Assembly: GCA_963969345.1 (NCBI GenBank)
Contig: OZ017767.1
Location: 9,365,547 to 9,429,546 of the forward strand
Origin: Turbatrix aceti
Taxonomy: Eukaryota; Nematoda; Chromadorea; Rhabditida; Panagrolaimidae
Direction: 5' to 3'
DNA length: 64,000 bases
Position 1 is the stretch's first letter. Each line of letters starts with the position of its first letter. Position numbers and translations under genes: made by a program. Below are positions 1 to 10,942 of the stretch, piece after piece. The notes beneath the pieces were generated by a model. The model saw nothing but the letters and a program-made list of their open reading frames with translations, was not told the DNA's origin and ran no database searches.

Positions 1-129
1 TTCGTATTTTTTGGCATTTTACGTTTTCAACCGTGATAAAACTTTTTTGTGCTCCAGAACTTTAATTTCAGGTTTTCGGTTTTTGGTTTTTGTCCAATTT
101 TTCGGGTAAAAATTTTTTTTTGAAGATCC

Positions 130-3100
130 ATGGAAGAAGTTCCATCAACAACATCGACGTCAGGCAACCATTCGGTGGCCAATTCAATCGATGAACCCGA
201 CGCAGACGCTGAAACCGACCCAGCTGATGGCCGTGATGAAGAAGAAGAAGAAGAAAACGAAGACGATGACTTTGATCTAGACGAAGAAATGGAGGGGACA
301 TCTGAAGCTGGCGAAGAAGACGACGAAGCAGAGCCTCTCATTTCGAAGCCCGATAATGTGAAACACAAGGGCGTCGGTGTTTTGGACGCTGATATACAGC
401 GACCATTGTTGTACAGCGAAAATAAGTAAGTTGACTGAAAAAAACGATAAAACAACTTTTTTTTAAATTTTTTAAATGTAAAATTTAGGATTTTTTAAAT
501 TAAAAAAAAATCATAAATACGAATCAAAATATTTTTCAAGGCGCGCTGCATAGTTTCGTAAAAGTATCAAATTGCAAAAAATCCAAACTTTTTTAAATGT
601 ATCGTATTTCTGAAAAACGATCTTTGTTGGATTTCGAAAGAAAACGTTTTTCAAGCAATTTTTGTGCAAAATTTTAATTTTTTGTAATTGTTGAAAAAAA
701 ATATTCATCATCTTTCATGTGACATGTGCGTTGTGCAGAGATGAAACCACGCATCTTGGATTATCCTTATCTGTATTTTGTGTTCTTTCTTGACCAGAAA
801 TCTTCAAATCCTACAAAAAACATCGTCACTATTTTTTTTATATTGCGACAAATTTTTTTTTCAAGGTGCAATTTTTTTTACCCATGATCACAAACATCAA
901 TCTGAAGATGTATAAAAATTAAGGATTTGTTAAGCTACAAATCTTCTGCCGGTTCTTTTAATTAATTAATTTCCATGAAATCTTACGTGAATGAAAAGAG
1001 ATTACAAAAACATCGAACCCAACCAATAAAATTTTTTTATACGCAAAAATTTTTTTGTGCAATTTTTTCTGCTTCAGGCACTTTTAATATTATGTTAGTC
1101 ACAGGACGACGTCAAGCAACATTTTTTGCTTGCTATACTTTTTTTCGCGCCTTGTCTGACTCTTGTTTGCTTCCTGGCGGACAAGTTAGCAGGCACTTTC
1201 TAAATATTTCCTTGTCTGCAGCTTTGCTAAAGCACAGAAAAGTATACACACACTTTATCTTGTGCTTAATGGATGGTTATCCAAGAAAACATTTGTAAAT
1301 ACAAAAACACGGAAATTAATGAGATAAGCGGGATTAATTACGGTGGATAATCATTAATCCGGAACTTAACTAATACTTCGAATGAAAAATGAGAAATGCA
1401 TAATGTGAAAAAAAAGGAATAAAATTATGTCAACAAGGAACGAAAAAATAACTGTAATTGCACTTGCTTAAAGTTATTGCTCTTGGGGCAATTTTTTTGC
1501 AATAAATATTATAAAAAGTGCAATTTGAAAGTTTAATTTTTTTTAAACATAGAAAATGAGTTTTGAAAAAAACTGAATGTTCAATGATCAAACAGCTGGA
1601 TAATTGCGTAGTTGAACCATGAAAAATTTTTTTTTGCACAAAAAAATTTCTAATTGATGCATTTCTGTGCTACCACCTGGACCAATTTAAAAAAATGAAT
1701 TTTATTTGTTATTCAATAATTTTTCCAGCTACGGAATTCTAAACAAAAGTCGCCCAACAAATCACCTAACAATCGAATGCCTCGTCTCCGTGCCTGCGCA
1801 ACTTTTTGCGTGGGACGACGCTCTATCCGGCTTCCTACCATACGGACCATCACTGTGTACGGTAAATCTACTTCAACAAATCACGTGCCAACACACGCTT
1901 TCACCCACTCTTGTACAGCCTGCTATCAGAAATTCGTGGAGTTCTTCAACCGATGTTATCGGTGCCGCTGCAGCTGTAAGTTATCTAAAAAATTGTATCA
2001 GATAAATTTTGTGCTTTCAGATGAAAAACACACTTGCTGCTCCAAACGTTGCAAAAGTTACTCCCGTTTGGGAATATACGATACAGTGCCAGAGAAAGTT
2101 TGACACAAAGGTAATCTTTTAAAAATGCCAAAAAAATGTATTATTGAAAAAATTCTGTTTTAAAATTTTTTTGAACAAAAAAATTTTTGTTCACCACAAA
2201 AAAATTCTAGACAATAGTAGAATGCATCCTGGTCCCTCACATGACGTACATCTGTGCTCTCCCAACTTTTCATCACTGGCGAATCGGTGACCGAAGATAC
2301 GCTCTTTCCTTCGCTTCAGATTACTCGGCTTCAAAATTTCATAATCGGCTTCAGAAGGCTCTTAGTCATCTCAGTCGTCAGAGCAAATCAAGTGAGTTTT
2401 TTTGAAACGAAACACAATTTGTGTAAGGAAAAAAATTTTTTTACGATACGAAATTTTTTTTTCATCCTTTTTTACCCACATTTTTTATTTTTTTTTTATT
2501 TTTTTATTTTTTTGTGGATTTTAGCAATCGCCGGTAGCGGCGAATCCAACCTCGACGCAACCGACGACCTCGACGACGACGTTTTTGTCGCCACCGACAG
2601 CTCCGAAACCCCCCTTGGATGGCCCCGGAGAACTGGAATTCCTAAAGAAATGCTTCCTCTCTGCCCCGCGATCACCCCACCTCGACCCCCGACTCCGGAA
2701 AACAATGACGAGGAGGAGGAAGACGGATTCGTGCCGCCTCTGCTCTCGTGGTCGCTTCACGTCGATGACAAGCCGCCCATGGACCCGGAAAGCGCCCGAC
2801 CTCACCTGAGTCTGGCGACTGTGAGTCCGTGCGTTAATTGCCACAAGTGCTACGGATCACCGGCGTTTTTGTCATCCCTGACGTCGCCCTACGACCAACA
2901 GCCTTCACCGGTCGAGAGCGCGTCTTCGGCGGGGTCAATCGGAGAAGTAAAAGTGTCACCATGTGAAAAGGACACCAGGTACAAGCCCCGACTCGTTCAA
3001 TCGTCATCATCCGGAGCCGCCCCGGATTACGATTCATCCAGGGGACGATTCGAAAAAATGCGATCCATACGCTCATCTTCAAACCCGGGATCTATCATGC

Positions 3101-4289
3101 AAGTTGCCAGAATGACTTATAAGATATCCCGTGATTCATCTGAAATGTCAAAATCCAAATCCATGTTGGATACTCACCTGCGAGCAGCCAAGGAAGCGTC
3201 CTACAGTCTGAGACACGCTTCTTTTGAACTGGTCCAGCGTGAAAGATGCATTCACTGCAGTCAGTGGTACAACGTGAAAGAAAACCGGCGAGGAGCTTGT
3301 CTGGAAGCGCCGGATGCCGTTGAAAAGTGGATCAAGCGGCTAACTTGTTTCAATCTGGCGTCAAAAATTGTGGAACGCCCAAGGACGCCGGGGGATTCGT
3401 ATTGCTCGTCTCCGTGCGATTCTTCTTGCTTTCAGGTATTTTTATTAGTTAAAAAATATTTGTTTTACAAAATAGGAATTTTTGCGGTTTTTATTTTTAC
3501 CAAAAACTATTTTTTTGATACCACCTGAACCAGTTTTTCAGATTTTTTGAAATCGAGTTTTTTTTGTTTTCATTAATGATAAGGGATTCATTTTTTAATA
3601 TACTATAACATTTATTTGTATTTTTTTAGATACATAACACTTTTTTTAATTTTTTTGTTACCACCAGGACCAATTTTTTTTGCTACCACCGACAAATTAT
3701 CATTTCAAATTAGCTCAAAACATGTTTTTTGTTAAATAAAAAATACAAAATTTAATGCCGAAGTTCAAAAAATTATGTTTCGTATTTTTCAAAATTTTTT
3801 ATTTAAAAAAAATTTCAGACTCCCCAACCAAAATCGCTTCGTCGAAAAGCGATCTTCGCGATGCTTTCCTTCATCTTTCCGTGTCTATGCTGCTATAAAC
3901 CTCTCATCGCAGCCTACCACAGCCGAGTAACCTGTCGTCTGGCTACCTGGTGCAGTGGTATCCCCGAAACCGGCACACCCACATCTTCCACTCTCTCTTC
4001 ATCCCATCGAAATCGCCGGCTCTGTCGACCCGCGAAGCACTCTCCAATGCCATCAATAATTTCCCAAAAATCAGGAAAAGTTGCAAAGTTATCGTCGAAA
4101 AAGACAAAAGACCACCCACAGAGCAGCCGAACGTCTTCCAGCCAGCAGATGGAGCCCTGCCTCAAGGGCATGAGATTTGGCGGTGACGATAGCATTGTGA
4201 TTGCACCGGAAAAGTCTTCAAGTGGTTCCAGGAGCGGTGAAGATGCTCGCAGACATATAAGACCTCTCATTTCGAGGTTGTCATTTTAA
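130..4289 (+). CDS. Spred: Spred-type EVH1/Sprouty-domain protein (6 exons, about 731 aa)
   Basis: Exons 130-425, 1729-1975, 2021-2110, 2211-2391, 2525-3435 and 3819-4289 join with consistent phases and GT/AG borders. Residues 1-98 form a very acidic Ser/Thr/Glu/Asp-rich extension. Residues about 105-270 are an EVH1 domain; the best match is the stretch around PTFHHWRIGDRRYALSF, which parallels the vertebrate Spred EVH1 end (PTFHHWxIDDxxxGLTF). Residues about 510-620 are a Sprouty-like region: RERCIHCSQW, NRRGACLEAPD, and after the last intron FPCLCCYKPL, the palmitoylated/membrane-targeting part in Spred and Sprouty. Family role: membrane-associated inhibitors of Ras-Raf-MAPK signalling that bring neurofibromin to Ras. 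The Sprouty region has fewer cysteines than vertebrate Spreds, and the tail after it is Ser/Lys-rich. The first coding exon is separated by a 1.3-kb intron, so an additional or alternative 5' exon is possible. The family call is strong; the N-terminal exon is less certain. Confidence 0.85.
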
Positions 4290-4366
4290 ACGGCGGAAAA
4301 CACATAATGCAAAAAAAATCATATTGATCTCATATTTTTTGTCTAAAACTGGTTCTTATTGGCTTA

Positions 4367-4372
4367 AATAAA
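4367..4372 (+). terminator. Polyadenylation signal of the Spred gene
   Basis: AATAAA lies 78 bp after the Spred stop codon. It sits in the 160-bp gap to the converging chemoreceptor gene. Confidence 0.45.
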
Positions 4373-4448
4373 TTTTTACTTTACAAAAAATTTTTTATAA
4401 GTGAAAAAATTAAAAACAACTTATTTTTTATTTGATTCGCATAAAAAA

Positions 4449-5528
4449 TCAATTGTGAGTTAAAGGCAACACAAAAGGCCTAACAAATGTCGTCGGAGAC
4501 ACCGGCGACACTTTATGTCTTTTGGAACAAAATATAACAGTAGACACATATCTTCTGTACGGCCTGATAATGTACATTGACAACAACAACTGTATCAGAC
4601 AATTTAACATAAATGCAAAAAATGCAAAATTAGAAACATAAAATGTATCTGGAATGTTTAAAATTATAACCGTAAAGTATATCGAAACCGGTGACAAAAG
4701 GCATACTGTAAAAATAATTGTTTGAAAAATGTTGTACCACAGAAGCATTTTGTAGTACCTGGCTGTCGCCGTAGAATATTTTGTAATATTGATTTCAGAA
4801 ACACGCTGCGCACATGCAATACAAATAATTGTAGTAAGAATAATACAGATTACAAGTGCAGTATAGGGAACAATAGCGGCCAATAGCATACTGCTTCTTG
4901 CAGCAATGAAAAATGTTGGATAGTTGTATAGTTCCCGATAATAGGATTGCTCCTGATCAGCAATGCCTTGAAGAATCAATGGATCGGTCGGTTGTAACGA
5001 TACTACGATAATACAAAATATTGACATAACAGATGCTAATAGAATTTGGCCAACGACAAAAAAATCGGATTCGGCAATTTTTTTTCGTTTTCCGAAACAT
5101 GTCTAAAATATTATGTAATTTTTATAAACTTTGAAATAAAATTCAAAACATACAATGGCATAACGATAATAAAAATTTCCAAAAAGAGACGTCAACGAAT
5201 AACTCAATGTGAACACGTACAAGTCCAAAAATAATACAGTCATTCGGCTATCCGAATTTTTAGCATTGAATCCCGTAACAATGACGACAAATCCCGGACT
5301 TAGTAATATTGGCTTGAAATACCAAAAAACCAGATGTACAGCATAACACCAAAAAGTTTGGTTCAGCATTGACCATTTGAACCTGTTTATCGCCAAAGGT
5401 TTTTTGAAGATACAAATTATAGAAAATACAAAAAATGTAGTAGTAAATATTGTAATGACGTCATAATATAGATGTACAATGGAAATGAAGTTCTGAACAG
5501 TATTTTTGTATGACCGATTAGAAAGCAT
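4449..5528 (-). CDS. Nematode-type 7TM chemoreceptor, Str/Srh-like (2 exons, about 342 aa)
   Basis: Exon 1 is 5528-5154 and exon 2 is 5102-4449, joined across a 51-bp phase-0 intron with a GTATGT donor and a TTTTAG acceptor. Read through, this intron would put a TAG stop in the frame. The joined protein is about 342 aa, normal for nematode chemoreceptors, with about seven hydrophobic segments. The TM3-side motif FYYRYAITC resembles the YRY motif of the Str superfamily, and the last helix runs into IRPYRRYV, like the PYR motif at the cytoplasmic end of Srh/Str proteins. The expected role is a G-protein-coupled odorant receptor in ciliated sensory neurons. The exact subfamily (str, srh or srd) cannot be set by eye. 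The gene converges on Spred, and its AT-rich coding sequence is typical of fast-evolving receptors. Confidence 0.75.
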
Positions 5529-6509
5529 AATTCATATGTAATTTATGCGAGAATAACGTTCAAAAAATTCAATAACACTTCAAACATGTTATTGATTTTC
5601 GCAGTCGTTTTATGTTGATCGTACTAAATATTGGACAAATTATGTTTTCACAAAAATGTCAAAATATGATTTTTATAATTTTAAGTATTGTTTAAAGAGC
5701 TCCTGTAAAAACAAAAATGAGCGACCAAAATTTGTTCACCTACTTACATAATACAAAATAATATCATAATAAGCTAAGCGCCCGGCTTGGTACCAGGTGT
5801 TCTACCAAAACATATACCTAGAAACTTTGGATAACGTTAGCTCATAACAAATGCGCATTACGTCGCTTGTCGAGATTTCGGCTATCACTGGTGTATCACG
5901 TTCGGTTGAATACAGAAAAGGTGAAAATTTATTGAAAAAAAATTGTTGATGCACGAAAAACTAAAATAAGTTTTATTTAAACGTAAGCACAAATGATGTT
6001 TTGCATAAAGTGGATAAAAAAATACGATATTATAAAACATTTTTATTTTATAAAACATTATAAAATTATAAAACATTTTTTATTTAAAAAAAAGGGAAAA
6101 ATAAGCATGACAAGAAATTTTTTAACGCATTTTATAAAAAAACAAACTTTGCGACATTTTTTACCACTCGATACGTAACAATTTTTCTGTGGATTTGTTA
6201 TTTTTAAAAATCTGACCATTTATCGGCCAACTGTAATATGTTTTACCAACCTTTGACAAACGAACAGAAATTTATGCAACGTACAGACAAAATACCTTTA
6301 ACGAATATAGGTGTGTAACAGTCCTAGAGGAAATTTCAGTGTTCAGTTATAACACATTGTCAACAAAAAAACAACGAAAAAAAAACAGAAATGATCCTAA
6401 AAACAACAAGGTAACTTTCAATTGCGGTAATAACAAGTTGCAAGATAAATATGTACGTAAAATAATCGATCGTATAATATCTGTGTATAGGTAAAAAAAG
6501 CAGGTTACG
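5529..6509. other. Intergenic spacer, no gene recognised
   Basis: This is AT-rich sequence between the 5' end of the receptor gene and the 3' end of the F-box gene. It has simple direct repeats of a TTATAAAACAT motif around 6030-6080. I see no exon-like pattern with good splice borders. Confidence 0.5.
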
Positions 6510-8496
6510 TTACTTTTCCGCCTTCGGCTTCCGTGGATTCCTAGATTTAGTGACGTCAACATCGACAATGCAATGCTGAAGACCGGTGATCGTAATTTCG
6601 CTCTCGTAGACGCCGAGCTCGAGGTACACCTGGTTGAAGCGGTGCTCGCTCCTCAGACCGTTGCGGTTATCGTTGACGCACTGTCTCACGACGCCGAGCA
6701 TGCCGACGAGTTCTTCACGGGTGTGGGCGCTGTCGATGCTCAGAATGATCCGCAGCTTGGGGGGCAGGATGTGAAAGTACTCCGTGCAGCAGAAGTTGAT
6801 CATGACCCATTCGTTGAATTTCAGCGGGAAACAGAAGCCATCCAGGACGAGACGACGGGTTTTTCTGTTGTTTCGAAGGAAAGGCAGGAGAACAGCTTTG
6901 AGGGGGTCTGTGTGGTGGGATGCGATGTCTCGGGAGTGGAATCTGGAAAAAAAATTTAAAAAAAAGGTCGAAAAAGGATGAAAAATGAAAAAAAAAGCGT
7001 CAAAAAAGCATGAAAAATAACAAAAAAAGAAAAATCGTGTCCCGAAGCGAAAATTTTACAAAAACCACAAAAGTAATAAAAACAACACAAAAAATGTTAT
7101 TCACAAAAATCTGAAATTCAGAAGTAACATTTTTTTTCTAAAAAAAATATTACTGCAAAACAAAAAAATATATCGTATTTTTGTTACTTCATTTTTTGAT
7201 TTTTTGTTACTGCGAGTAACATTTTTTGTGCCGAATTCGTTACTTTTGGTTATGTCGTAAAAACAGTTGATTTTTTCGTTTTCTGCAGTAAAAACCGTAA
7301 AACCAACCTAAAAGTCGACAAAAGTTGAATATTGGACTTGGAAAGTGCCTTGCAAAGCTTGATAAAGTCGCTGTAGTGCACATCATTGATAGCCAGACAG
7401 TAGCACTGTGCCTTGATTATGCAGTTGACAAATCGTGTAATATCCGATGTACTAACGTTCGTAAACATGCAACCATTGAGGTGGAGGCTGAATGAATGGG
7501 TTATACGCCCGGACGGAGAATACTGATTCACGGAATCAACTATGTAATTTGATACTTCCACGAGGCATCGTTTGGTGAATGTAACACCGGTGATATGAAC
7601 CGAGCCGTTGCAACACAGGCCGAAGACGTTGGAGATGTACCGGAGAGGAGCGTCCGAAAGCGATCGACTGATCAATTGTTGCGATTTTAGAACTCGGCCT
7701 GAAATTAGGGGAAAAGTTGGAAAATGATGGTTCTTGGTAGATTTTTGAAAAAAAAAAGTGATTACGAAAATCTCAGCACGATTAAAACAATCAAATTTTG
7801 AGCGTGACAAAAACTGACAAAAGCTACAGTAAGAAGGTAAAATTTTCAATTTTTTGTCTCAACACGAAAAACTTTGCCTATTCAGTGCGATTTCAAAACT
7901 CAGGCTAAAATTTGGGAAAAAAAAAGTTAGGAAATGACAGTTTTTGGTGGATTTTGAAAAAAATTGAAAAAAACGAAAAATAAGTCTCACCACGAAAACG
8001 ATATCCGATTTTTGAATGCAACAAAAAAACCCGTCAAAAGTAACAAAATCCGACAGAAACTACAGTAAAAAGTAATATTCTCAATTTTACTCTCAAAACG
8101 AAAAAAATTGCTCCGTAACTTACAAACAGTATCATTTCCTCTCAAGCCGGTAACCGTAGCCACAAATTTCTGCATTTTGTTATCGGAATGCGGAACAGCC
8201 GTAATCTCGCAGGTCGTTGCGTGCACGCGTGAAAGGCACTGCCGATGACGGAGAACGACCCGTCGCAGTCTCCGGCAGACAGTCCCGACTGCTGCGACCT
8301 GCTTCGGTGGCAAATTCCGCAGAATCGCGACCAGCACTTCGGATGGCATCGAGTCGAGTTTGATGGAATCGCTGCGTTCCCGTTCCTGATCGAAACAGAC
8401 GCCATCGAGGAGATCAGATTCGGCGGAATTGAAGAAATCAGGTGACTGGGATCCAGAAGCTTCCTCAATCGGATTGGCAGGTGTAGCAGGATCCAT
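6510..8496 (-). CDS. F-box protein (3 exons, about 398 aa)
   Basis: Exons on the minus strand are 8496-8124, 7698-7308 and 6942-6510, with phases 1 and 2 matching at both junctions; donors are GTAAGT and GTTGGT, acceptors TTTCAG and TTCCAG. Residues about 47-85 are an F-box (LDSMPSEVLVAILRNLPPKQ followed by VGTVCRRLRRVV), the Skp1-binding part of SCF ubiquitin ligases. The rest (about 310 aa) should hold the substrate-binding region. I recognise no WD40 or LRR pattern in it; segments such as RRLVLDGFCFPLKFNEWV and LRIILSIDSAHTREE look like the variable C-terminal domains of nematode F-box expansions. The start MDPATP was chosen because upstream residues in the same frame look like untranslated sequence; an in-frame ATG at 8604 is the alternative. 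Target unknown. Confidence 0.72.
7046..7140 (+). repeat. Dispersed GTTATTCA repeat, copy 1
   Basis: This copy lies in the second intron of the F-box gene. It holds the full order of blocks: CGAAGCGAAAATTTTACA, then AAAGTAATAAAA, then AAAAAATGTTATTCACAAAA, then TCTGAAATTCAGAAGTAACA. Confidence 0.6.
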
Positions 8497-8674
8497 GTTA
8501 CAACGAACAACAATTTTGTTGGAAAAATTTATGCACAAAAAAATGATGACAAACCAGCAACGAACGATCGAACGAACGCGGATAATCAAAAAAAAGGCAG
8601 ACAAAAAACGTCACAAAAAAAATCGTGCCAAGAACCAAAAAATTGAATCAAGTTTTTTTCGTTTTTTTCATCGA

Positions 8675-9446
8675 TCAACGTTCCTCCGAGAGCATTACAG
8701 TTACGACGACGATAATAACGCATCCGACGACGTAGACACTTGTCGACACCAGAAATAGGCTTTGAAATCCGGAGATAGTTTTGTCAGTTTCGAGTGTTTG
8801 CTGAGATAGGGATATGGATGCTGTCGGTGGTAGTGGTCGCTTCTGCTTTTTTCTGTACTTTTTAGGTAGTCGTTGAGGCGGCTCTTCGTCGCACAACTGA
8901 AGAATGGTGTTTTTATGAATTTTTGGGTGAAAACTGGCGAAAAAAAAGAATTTTTTTCATGAATGCTGGATTTTTGTTACTGCCAATTAGTGTCTTGAAG
9001 CGAAAATTTTTACAAATCGACAAAAAGTAACAAAATCTGTACAAAAAATGTTATTCATAAAAAATTCATTTCATTTTGTCAGATATCTGCACATAATTTT
9101 TTTCCATTTCTTGAAACGATTTTGTTACTTTCACGGTAGTTTTCGTTGCGAAACCATGCTATTGCCCATTTTTTGTCACCTTTTGTCATGAGTTTTTTTT
9201 TATTTTCTAAATACAATTTCTGTTTACCTGATCCGTAGCACTTTTCATTTCGTCTTCCATAATTGTGTTACTGCTAGCAGGGCTCGATTTGATAGCAGGC
9301 ACGACGACGATAGGCTTTGCTGTTTTTGTTGATTGTGACTTCGGTCCCCTCGCGTTAGTCTTTGCCATTGTCTTCGCGTCCATTTCGTCGATGAAAAATT
9401 TTGCTTGTAACGACGAGAGTTGTACCGCGTGGATGGGGTGTGGCAT
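8675..9446 (-). CDS. Small tail-anchored membrane protein, unknown function (2 exons, about 146 aa)
   Basis: Exon 1 is 9446-9228 and exon 2 is 8896-8675, joined in phase 0 (donor CAG/GTAAAC, acceptor TTCTTCAG). The N-terminal part is hydrophilic and rich in Lys, Ser, Thr and Pro (TNARGPKSQSTKTAKP). A basic patch (KKYRKKQKRPLPP) follows, and the protein ends with one strong hydrophobic segment (SVYVVGCVIIVVVTVML) and only five more residues. That layout suggests a tail-anchored protein with a cytosolic N-terminus. An internal ATG at 9383 could be the true start, giving 125 aa. I do not recognise a family. It is transcribed away from the dynein light chain gene across a 440-bp shared region, and towards the F-box gene, whose start is only about 180 bp beyond its stop. 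Confidence 0.55.
8990..9075 (+). repeat. Dispersed GTTATTCA repeat, copy 2
   Basis: This copy is in the intron of the tail-anchored gene. Blocks TCTTGAAGCGAAAATTTT, AAAAGTAACAAAATC and CAAAAAATGTTATTCATAA are in the same order as copy 1. Confidence 0.6.
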
Positions 9447-9888
9447 GTTTCAGCGTGTACAACATGAACAAATTTACATGCATTTTGGGGGACGTGACGA
9501 TCATGCATTGGGAAACGAACGAGTCAACAAGAAAAAAAATGTATCGTAACAAAAATTTTTACGATACACTTACCAAATAAAAACCCGACAGATAATAATC
9601 GTAAATCAATCGTAAATTTGTACAATTCAAGATTTTGTGTGCACACACACGCCAAGCCTTTTTGAGCGCGCTCAGGTTGCCCAGGTGTGATAGGTGTAAA
9701 AAAGGTGATTGTAGCCGAAAGAGGGATGACATGTTTGTCATCGATGGTACAACCTCACCTGTTCTCATTTCACTCGGATCTTTCTTTTTTTCCCGCTCAC
9801 CTGTACAGGTGTCGCTTTGAAAAAAATTATTTTTCCTTATTTCTCACGCCAAAAAAATTCCAGAACCCCCAAAAACCCAAAAACCACT
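9447..9888. promoter_or_regulatory. Shared divergent promoter region with CAGGTG E-boxes
   Basis: The tail-anchored gene (-) and the dynein light chain gene (+) start on either side of this 442-bp stretch. It holds CAGGTG at 9682-9687, CACCTG at 9756-9761, and a perfect 14-bp palindrome CACCTGTACAGGTG at 9798-9811, which contains two more. CAGGTG is the core bound by bHLH and Snail-type factors. An acceptor (ATTCCAG) ends at about 9863, just before the light chain start. Confidence 0.45.
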
Positions 9889-10200
9889 ATGGCTGCCGCC
9901 ACAACCGCCACCTACCACCACAATCCCCGTCGCGTGGTCACGACCATCAAAAAATCCCTGATGCCACGTGACATGGAGATGGAGGCTGTTGCCGTCGGCG
10001 TTCGCGCCCTCCAGCAGACCAACATCGAAAAAGAAGCCGCCCGCATCATCAAGGACGACTTTGACAGCCGCTACGGCGGACAGTGGCACTGCGTCGTCGG
10101 ACGACAGTTTGGATGCTACGTCAGCCACTTTCCACACGAATTTGTCTACTTTTACGCCAACAGCGTTGCCGTTCTCCTCTTCCGCACTGATATCGATTGA
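9889..10200 (+). CDS. Dynein light chain, LC8 type (single exon, 103 aa)
   Basis: The single open frame encodes the LC8 fold: DMEMEAVAVGVRALQQTNIE (helices), then KDDFDSRYGGQWHCVVGRQF, CYVSHFPHEFVYFY and VAVLLFRT. WHCVVGRxFGxYVxH and YFYxxxVAxLLF are the family's hallmark strands. LC8 is a dimeric hub that binds short linear peptides in dynein intermediate chain and many other partners. Canonical LC8 has 89 residues; this copy has an N-terminal extension of about 14 residues and clear divergence (GGQWHCVV, SHFPHEFVYFYANS), so it is a paralogue rather than the highly conserved dlc-1. A 3' splice site lies about 25 bp before the ATG, so the 5' UTR is spliced or trans-spliced. The start MAAATT is favoured because the in-frame ATG at 9817 lies before that acceptor. 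Confidence 0.88.
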   Translation: MAAATTATYHHNPRRVVTTIKKSLMPRDMEMEAVAVGVRALQQTNIEKEAARIIKDDFDSRYGGQWHCVVGRQFGCYVSHFPHEFVYFYANSVAVLLFRTDID

Positions 10201-10942
10201 AGTGCTCTTTTCTTGATGTACCGTAATTTTTTTGCGTTTGCTTAATTTTTTTTGAAATAATTTTTCTTTAAAAAATTTTATATTTATATTTTTTTGTTAT
10301 TTATAACATAAAAAATATAAAAAATATAAAAAAATATAAAATGCTTGTGTTTAAGCATTTATAAATGCTTGTGTTTTTTGCCAGTGCAGTTTTTCTGAAA
10401 ATAAATGTCTTTCAATTTTGGTCATTTAATTTTTTTTCAAAGCTATGACAGTTTTATAAAATTTTGTGTTTTAATTTTTCGCCAATTTCAAATAATTCAC
10501 CCCAGAATCCAAAAAAAAATATAAAACAATTTTTAAAATTGAAAAAAAATTTTTACCATTTCGATTTTTTTTAATATAAATATAACATTTTTAATTTTTA
10601 TAAAAAAAATTTCTAACAAAACTAAATTTTTTTTTAATTTCTAAAATTTCTATGATACCGTATCTACTATTTAAAAAAATTTTTATCGCACCATTTTTTT
10701 GTCAACAAAAAAATTCAATTTATTAAAATCTTTTTTTAAACATTTTCGGTATTTTGGCAAACCACACGTGACTTCCCGGATGAATACAAAGATATAATAG
10801 TAAGTAGGTGTAATACAAGCTGTCAACAACAAAATGGCCATGAAAGTGTGAAGAAAAAAAAGGAGCAAGCGAAATTCAAATTGGAAAAAAACCCTTCAAA
10901 AAATGTACACCAGCCGAGGGAGGTCGTCCGTCCATCTTCTCT
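10201..10942. other. Convergent intergenic spacer
   Basis: This is the 3' flank of the dynein light chain and copper ATPase genes. AATAAA at 10400-10405 is a likely light-chain poly(A) signal. A short direct repeat (AAATGCTTGTGTTT) occurs twice near 10338-10377. The rest is T/A runs. Confidence 0.5.

Noticed and set aside
5103..5527. Treating the first half of the 4.4-5.5 kb receptor as a separate or broken gene
   Set aside because: A canonical 51-bp intron joins it in frame to the second half and gives a normal receptor length.
10683..10841. 53-residue minus-strand peptide with a hydrophobic start, between the light chain and ATPase genes
   Set aside because: It lies in the ATPase 3' flank, is short, has no promoter or splice context, and is A/T-rich by composition.
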